From contig JANQLN010000009.1 of NCBI GenBank assembly GCA_028280575.1, positions 1 through 38,986 of the forward strand: a stretch of 38,986 bases of DNA. The letters run 5' to 3'. The translations under genes and the position numbers were made by a program. The notes under the pieces were generated by a model. It saw nothing but the letters and a program-made list of their open reading frames with translations, did no database searches and was not told the origin of the DNA. The stretch comes from Clostridia bacterium (GTDB taxonomy: Bacteria; Bacillota; Clostridia; Acetivibrionales; STF1-152). Within the stretch, counting starts at the first letter, position 1, and every line of letters starts with the position of its first letter. Positions 34,208 through 38,986 of the stretch are shown in pieces.

Positions 34208-35455
34208 ATGGCAAAAAGACTTGTCGGCACATGTATGTTCGGTCAATCCGGCGGACCTACATCTGTTATTAATGCAAGTGCTTCAGGTGTAATCCAGGAA
34301 GCATTGAATCAAAATGATATTACAAAGGTATATGGTCTTGCGAACGGTATCAAGGGAATCCTTGATGAAAATTTTTATAACATGGAACATGAAGATATCA
34401 AAGAGCTTGATCTTCTAAAAACCACACCTTCGTCGGCACTGGGTTCGGTTCGCTATAAGCTTGCGGACGCTGATGCTGATGATACCGATTACAAAAGGAT
34501 CCTTGAAGTATTTAAAAAGTACGGAGTAAGGTACTTTTTTTACAATGGCGGAAATGATTCAATGGATACCTGTAATAAAATCAGCAAATTCATGCAAAAA
34601 TCAGGATACGAATGCAGGGTAATGGGCGTCCCCAAAACTATTGACAATGACCTTTTTGGTACCGACCATTGTCCCGGCTACGGAAGTGCTGCAAAATACA
34701 TAGCAACTTCAACAATGGAAGTATATCAAGACGCCAGGGTTTACGATACGGGTATAGTAGCTATTCTTGAAGTCATGGGAAGGAATGCCGGATGGCTGAC
34801 GGCTGCTGCCGCCCTTGCTGCTGACAAGGGGCTGGGACCCGATCTTATATACCTTCCGGAGCTTCCATTTAATATGGACAAGTTTCTTGCAGATGTAAAA
34901 AAAGTATATGAAAAAACAGGAAAGGTTATTGTTGCGGTATCTGAAGGGACAAAAGACAAGAACGGCACTTATATATCCGAGTACGGTACGGACACCGCAA
35001 AACAAAAGGACGCCTTTGGACACTCTCAATTGGGGGGACTGGCATATACCCTTGCAGGTTATGTTAAAAAGGAAGTCGGATGCAAGGTGCGTGCCATAGA
35101 GTTCAGCCTTCTCCAAAGGTGTGCGGCACATCTTGGCTCTTTAACCGATGTGAATGAAGCATTTATGGCAGGCCGGGCGGCGGTCCGGCACGCAGTTGAC
35201 GGCGAAACCGACAAAATGGTTGCATTTGAAAGGGTTGAAGGTTGTGAATACAAATGTAACATTAAGCTTTTGGACTTAAACTCTGTCGCCAATAAGGAAA
35301 AGAAGATTCCACCAGAATGGATAAATGAAGAAGGCAATGGCCTTAAAAGTGGATTCATCGAATATGCTCTTCCTTTGATACAGGGAGAATCAAGGCCTCC
35401 GGTTGAAGACGGGCTGCCAAGGTTTGCTAAGCTCAAAAAGATCAAAGACCTATGA
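34208..35455 (+). CDS. pfp: Pyrophosphate-dependent 6-phosphofructokinase
   Basis: 415 aa. It phosphorylates fructose 6-phosphate, reversibly, with PPi in place of ATP. GQSGGPTSVINAS binds the phosphoryl donor. GGNDSMDT (114-121) has Asp after the acidic loop position where ATP enzymes have Gly, and PKTIDND has Lys143 where ATP enzymes have Gly; both are marks of PPi use. The GGN in place of GGD is a variant I associate with the clostridial long group. MGRNAGWL is the fructose 6-phosphate motif. It is followed by a terminator and is divergent from aldolase. Confidence 0.93.
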   Translation: MAKRLVGTCMFGQSGGPTSVINASASGVIQEALNQNDITKVYGLANGIKGILDENFYNMEHEDIKELDLLKTTPSSALGSVRYKLADADADDTDYKRILEVFKKYGVRYFFYNGGNDSMDTCNKISKFMQKSGYECRVMGVPKTIDNDLFGTDHCPGYGSAAKYIATSTMEVYQDARVYDTGIVAILEVMGRNAGWLTAAAALAADKGLGPDLIYLPELPFNMDKFLADVKKVYEKTGKVIVAVSEGTKDKNGTYISEYGTDTAKQKDAFGHSQLGGLAYTLAGYVKKEVGCKVRAIEFSLLQRCAAHLGSLTDVNEAFMAGRAAVRHAVDGETDKMVAFERVEGCEYKCNIKLLDLNSVANKEKKIPPEWINEEGNGLKSGFIEYALPLIQGESRPPVEDGLPRFAKLKKIKDL

Positions 35456-35496
35456 CGGCTTATAATTATAAATAGCTGATCATATAATATTAAAAG

Positions 35497-35526
35497 CCCT
35501 GCATATTGATTTGCAGGGTTTTTTTT
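35497..35526 (+). terminator. Rho-independent terminator of the phosphofructokinase gene
   Basis: CCCTGCA (35497-35503) and TGCAGGG (35512-35518), with an 8-nt loop, extended by A:T pairs, then eight T (35519-35526). Confidence 0.92.
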
Positions 35527-35553
35527 GTTTTATATTACATTATGTTATATAAT
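35525..35553 (+). promoter_or_regulatory. Promoter of proA
   Basis: TTGTTT (35525-35530), 17 bases, and a perfect TATAAT (35548-35553). The -35 overlaps the T run of the preceding terminator. Transcription would start near 35560, which supports the GTG start at 35592. Confidence 0.5.
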
Positions 35554-35591
35554 GGTGTCATAATTTTATGCATAAAGGAAGGTGTAGAAAA

Positions 35592-36875
35592 GTGTCAATA
35601 GATAATATGGCATCAAATGCAAAAAGAGCATCTATAAAGCTGGCTGCAGCAAGTACTATTATAAAAAATAAGGCTCTTAAGGCCATAGCTTCACAATTAA
35701 AAGCAAGGCAGAAGGAAATAATTGAAGCCAACACCATGGATCTTATAAGAAGCGAAAAAGAAAATATTGCAAAACCCCTTTTAAAAAGGCTCAAATTCGA
35801 TGAAAAGAAAATATCCGGCGTAATTTCCGGGATTGAAAATCTGATAAATATAAATGATCCTGTTGGCTCCGTACAAACGGCAACACAGCTTGACGAAGGC
35901 TTGGAATTATATAAGGTAAGCTGTCCCATAGGGGTTATAGGAATAATTTTTGAATCAAGGCCTGACGCGCTTGTGCAAATATCTGCCTTGTGTTTAAAAA
36001 GCGGAAATGCGGTTTTGCTTAAAGGCGGAAGTGAAGCAATGCTTACCAACAGGATACTTGCAGATATAATTACATATGCCTCTGACATGGCCGGAATACC
36101 CGAAGGCTGGATACAGCTCCTGGAAACAAGGGCCCATGTAGGCGAAATGCTGAAGCTTGATGAATATATTGATCTCATTATCCCGAGGGGTTCCAATGAA
36201 TTTGTCAAATATATAATGGATAATTCAAATATACCCGTATTGGGACATGCAGACGGAATCTGCCACTGCTATATAGACAGCACGGCAGATACCGGTATGG
36301 CTGTTGATATAGCAATTGACTCTAAAACACAATATGCAGCAGTATGTAATGCCCTTGAAACCCTGCTTGTACACAAAAACATTGCAAAAAGCTTTCTGCC
36401 GGCGTTCAAAAATGAAAGTGATAAAAAGGATGTAGTGCTTGTTGGATGTGAAAAAACAGTCAAAATTCTTGACATACCCGGGGCATCGGAAGAAGATTGG
36501 AGGTCTGAATACCTGGATTACAAGCTGTCCGTAAAAATTGTTGAAAATATTAACGAAGCAATTGAACATATTAACACCTATGGCTCAGGCCATACGGATA
36601 CGATAGTTACCTCATCTTTTGAAAATGCGGCCGCCTTTATGAACCTGGTAGACTCGGGAAATGTATTCTGGAATGTCTCAACCAGGTTCAGTGACGGCTT
36701 TAACTACGGCTTTGGCGCGGAAGTCGGAATCAGTACAAACAAGATTCACGCACGCGGGCCTGTAGGGCTTGACGGACTAATGATATATAAATACAAGCTT
36801 AAAGGTAAAGGACATATTATTGCCGACTATTCCCAGGGCAGAAAATCTTTTAACCATAGAAAAATACAGCAGTAA
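35592..36875 (+). CDS. proA: Glutamate-5-semialdehyde dehydrogenase (gamma-glutamyl phosphate reductase)
   Basis: 427 aa from GTG 35592, which has AAGGAAGGTG seven bases upstream; an ATG at 35568 is in frame but lacks a site. It reduces gamma-glutamyl phosphate with NADPH, the second step of proline synthesis. Aldehyde-dehydrogenase-fold motifs are GVIGIIFESRPDALVQISAL, LKGGSEA, the catalytic Cys in TQYAAVCNALETLL, and the end HARGPVGLDGLMIYKY. Glutamate kinase (proB) is usually adjacent but is not within this window. The stop codon directly abuts the stop of the convergent GH2 gene. Confidence 0.95.
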   Translation: MSIDNMASNAKRASIKLAAASTIIKNKALKAIASQLKARQKEIIEANTMDLIRSEKENIAKPLLKRLKFDEKKISGVISGIENLININDPVGSVQTATQLDEGLELYKVSCPIGVIGIIFESRPDALVQISALCLKSGNAVLLKGGSEAMLTNRILADIITYASDMAGIPEGWIQLLETRAHVGEMLKLDEYIDLIIPRGSNEFVKYIMDNSNIPVLGHADGICHCYIDSTADTGMAVDIAIDSKTQYAAVCNALETLLVHKNIAKSFLPAFKNESDKKDVVLVGCEKTVKILDIPGASEEDWRSEYLDYKLSVKIVENINEAIEHINTYGSGHTDTIVTSSFENAAAFMNLVDSGNVFWNVSTRFSDGFNYGFGAEVGISTNKIHARGPVGLDGLMIYKYKLKGKGHIIADYSQGRKSFNHRKIQQ

Positions 36876-38986
36876 TTATTTTACCTTTATAGTTACACTT
36901 TCAGCAGGCATGCCTTCGGCAGAAGCAGTCAATGTTATCTCTCCCAATTCGCCGTTTGCTCTTAAAACCGCCATGGCACATCCCTCATGGACCCTCCGCC
37001 GATTACCCGTATACATCTCTTCGGATACCGGGTTACCGCTGCCTACGGCCAGGAGGGAACCAACGCCTGAAGCAGTAAAAAATATAGTATCAGAAGCATT
37101 ATGGACAATATTGCCATCTTTATCCAGGAGCCTGGCAGTAATATATGACAGCTCACCGAATTTTGGTTTCAGTACACTTCTATCAGGCATCAAACTTATT
37201 GACGCCGGTACGGAGGCCGTCTTTAAAACCGACCTGGATTTTTCGCCACCATTTTGGTATCCTACCGCAACTAGTTCCCCTGCTTCATATTTTGTTTCAA
37301 AAACTGCAATATAGCGGTTTTTCTTGCCTGTCAATCTGCGGCCGATACATCTGTTATTAAGAATAAGCTCTACTTCGTCATCCCTGCTGTATACCTCAAT
37401 AATTACAGGTTTTCCCACAAAACCCGGCCAGGTCCATGAGGATACTACATCCTGCCAGCCCCACGCTGAAATATCCGCCTGTTTCCCGTAGTTTTCAGGC
37501 TTATATACCGCAATATACGGTTTTTCTGAAATTCCCCAAACACAGTCGCGGTAATAAGACTGGGGACGTTTGAAGCCGCAGATATCAATGTCTCCACAAA
37601 ATGCATGGTGCCATGGGTATTTACCCAAAAGGTCTTTCTCCCCATTATACCAAACATGCCCAATACCGGCTTCTCCCAGGTAATCCAGGGCGGTCCATAC
37701 AAAGTCTCCTATTACATATGGAAGCTTTTCTACAGCTTCCCAGTAATCATATGCTTCTTTTGGATAGGTCTCAGTTCCGCATATGATCCGTTCAGGATAT
37801 TTCTTCCCATCCCTTTCATAACGGCTTAATAGATAATTGTACCCGACAACATCCAAAGGCCTGGCAAATGCAAATGTACGTTCACCCCAGTAATCATCTT
37901 CTGTATTGTGGCCGGCCTTATTCGCAGCAAGAGCTGCAGTTAAAGGATCATTGCCGATTCCACACAGCGCATTTGTAATGGCCCTGGTATCATCCAGGTT
38001 ACGTATAAAATCAGCCAGCTTTAAAGAATAGGCATAACCTTCCGAGCGCCCGTCCCTTTCCGCTATTTCATTGCCTGTAGACCACATGATTATTGAAGGA
38101 TGATTTCTGTCCCTTAATACCATTGAAGCCATGTCTTTTTCCCACCACTCTTCAAAAAAGTTTGAATAGTCATTGATCTTTTTTTCTTCTCTCCAGCAGT
38201 CAAATGCTTCATCTATTACAAGCATACCAAGCCTGTCACATGCATTCAAAAAAGCGGGTGAAGGCGGATTGTGGGCACAGCGAACCGCATTGAAGCCGCT
38301 TTCCTTTAAAAGCTCAATCTTGCGCTCTTCGGCCCGGTCATATGCTGCAGCTCCCAGCAGGCCGCAATCATGATGTACACAGCCTCCTTTTAATTTCATA
38401 GATACACCGTTAAGCTGGAAGCCTTTCCTTACATCAAAGCTTATGGAGCGTATACCTATCATATTTACAGCACTGTCAACAACCTTGCCGCCTATCAGAA
38501 TATCACTGGCCAGTGTGTATAAATACGGGTCTTCAACAGACCACAAATTTGCCGGAGAAACTTCTATACTCTGCTCTGTTTCAGCGATACTGTTACCTTC
38601 AACCTCCAGCTCCATTTCATCAAAAGCAGCTTTTTTTCCGTCCCTATCCAATAGGGCCGACCTGACAACAACGCATTTCTTATCATCACTGCCGTTTTCA
38701 ACCCTTGTCCTGACTGAAACCAGGGAGCTGTCCCTTGAAACCTTTGGAGTAGTGGCAAATACTCCCCAAGGAGGTATATTTACACCATCCGAAACAAGAA
38801 GCCAAACATGCCTGTAAATACCTGAACCGCTGTACCATCGTGTATTTGGAAGTGCGCTATTGTTAACCGTTACCTTAACTGTGTTTTCCCGGTCAAAAAG
38901 CAAATACGGCGTCAGTTCACAGTGAAAACCGGTATATCCGTATGGATGGTGTGCAACTATCTGGTTGTTTAGGCGAACGGTGGAAT
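36876..38986 (-). CDS. GH2 glycoside hydrolase (beta-galactosidase type), 5' end beyond window
   Basis: About 702 residues are visible; the frame stays open to base 38986 and codes for NNQIVAHHPYGYTGFHCELT at the edge, the sugar-binding domain, so the start lies outside. Acid/base Glu is in IIMWSTGNEIAERDG and the likely nucleophile Glu in IICGTETYP. After the barrel come a DUF4982-like domain (AWGWQDVVSSWTWPGFVGKP onward) and a C-terminal Ig-like domain (VPASISLMPDRSVLKP to the end), the usual layout of the long GH2 enzymes. No membrane signal can be judged. It hydrolyses a beta-linked sugar, probably galactose. It is a different subfamily from the GH2 at 14258. Confidence 0.92.
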   Translation of the reverse strand, partial: STVRLNNQIVAHHPYGYTGFHCELTPYLLFDRENTVKVTVNNSALPNTRWYSGSGIYRHVWLLVSDGVNIPPWGVFATTPKVSRDSSLVSVRTRVENGSDDKKCVVVRSALLDRDGKKAAFDEMELEVEGNSIAETEQSIEVSPANLWSVEDPYLYTLASDILIGGKVVDSAVNMIGIRSISFDVRKGFQLNGVSMKLKGGCVHHDCGLLGAAAYDRAEERKIELLKESGFNAVRCAHNPPSPAFLNACDRLGMLVIDEAFDCWREEKKINDYSNFFEEWWEKDMASMVLRDRNHPSIIMWSTGNEIAERDGRSEGYAYSLKLADFIRNLDDTRAITNALCGIGNDPLTAALAANKAGHNTEDDYWGERTFAFARPLDVVGYNYLLSRYERDGKKYPERIICGTETYPKEAYDYWEAVEKLPYVIGDFVWTALDYLGEAGIGHVWYNGEKDLLGKYPWHHAFCGDIDICGFKRPQSYYRDCVWGISEKPYIAVYKPENYGKQADISAWGWQDVVSSWTWPGFVGKPVIIEVYSRDDEVELILNNRCIGRRLTGKKNRYIAVFETKYEAGELVAVGYQNGGEKSRSVLKTASVPASISLMPDRSVLKPKFGELSYITARLLDKDGNIVHNASDTIFFTASGVGSLLAVGSGNPVSEEMYTGNRRRVHEGCAMAVLRANGELGEITLTASAEGMPAESVTIKVK

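Noticed and set aside
35558..36208. 216-codon minus-strand frame opposite proA
   Set aside because: Antisense to proA with no recognisable domain; composition is that of a reversed coding strand.
1..38986. CRISPR arrays, tRNA or rRNA genes, phage or transposon genes
   Set aside because: No regularly spaced repeats, no cloverleaf or rRNA signatures and no integrase or transposase motifs were found on either strand.

Overview
The window reads as a low-GC anaerobic Firmicute of the class Clostridia, probably a plant-polysaccharide degrader related to the Acetivibrio/Ruminiclostridium group. This rests on AT-rich intergenic DNA, strong AGGAGG-type ribosome sites, use of TTG and GTG starts, a pyrophosphate-type phosphofructokinase of the clostridial kind, an activase module typical of strict anaerobes, and many sugar ABC, AraC and GH2 genes. 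The genus is an inference. I see no tRNA, rRNA, CRISPR, insertion sequence or phage gene.

Region 1 (1-16.8 kb) is a glycan-uptake locus. A nine-gene minus-strand operon runs from 13760 down to 191: a lipoprotein binding protein with two C-terminal Ig-like repeats, a second binding protein fused to carbohydrate-binding-like domains, a permease pair, then three extracytoplasmic or membrane proteins (beta-propeller+TPR, YIP1-like, DUF5696-like), then a second permease pair. No transporter ATPase is encoded. Upstream on the same strand lies a secreted GH2 enzyme (14258-16369), and divergent from it an AraC regulator (16806-17645). The operon and the GH2 gene each have a promoter TTGAAA-17-TATAAT preceded by the same 44-bp box (41/44 identical). 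This strongly suggests one regulon, probably run by the adjacent AraC protein.

Region 2 (17.6-20.5 kb) is a minus-strand group: AraC regulator, sirtuin, canonical family 4 uracil-DNA glycosylase, and a glycosylase paralogue that lacks most Fe-S cysteines. Region 3 (20.7-23.9 kb, plus strand) holds a sugar isomerase/epimerase, a Gfo/Idh/MocA oxidoreductase and a GntR-LacI hybrid regulator. Region 4 (23.9-28.1 kb) is a MarR-controlled heterodimeric ABC exporter with a 53-bp near-perfect palindrome over its promoter. A lone Gfo/Idh/MocA gene follows.

Region 5 (29.6-32.7 kb) is a tightly overlapping three-gene set: a 2-hydroxyacyl-CoA dehydratase-type activase (ATPase) and two cysteine-rich activase-associated proteins, with no dehydratase or CoA-transferase beside them. 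Region 6 (32.9-36.9 kb) holds class II fructose-bisphosphate aldolase, divergent PPi-phosphofructokinase and proA. The window ends inside a second GH2 enzyme whose 5' end lies beyond base 38986.

The best candidates for undescribed biology are the propeller/YIP1/DUF5696 block between two permease pairs with its twin-box regulon, and the stand-alone activase trio.
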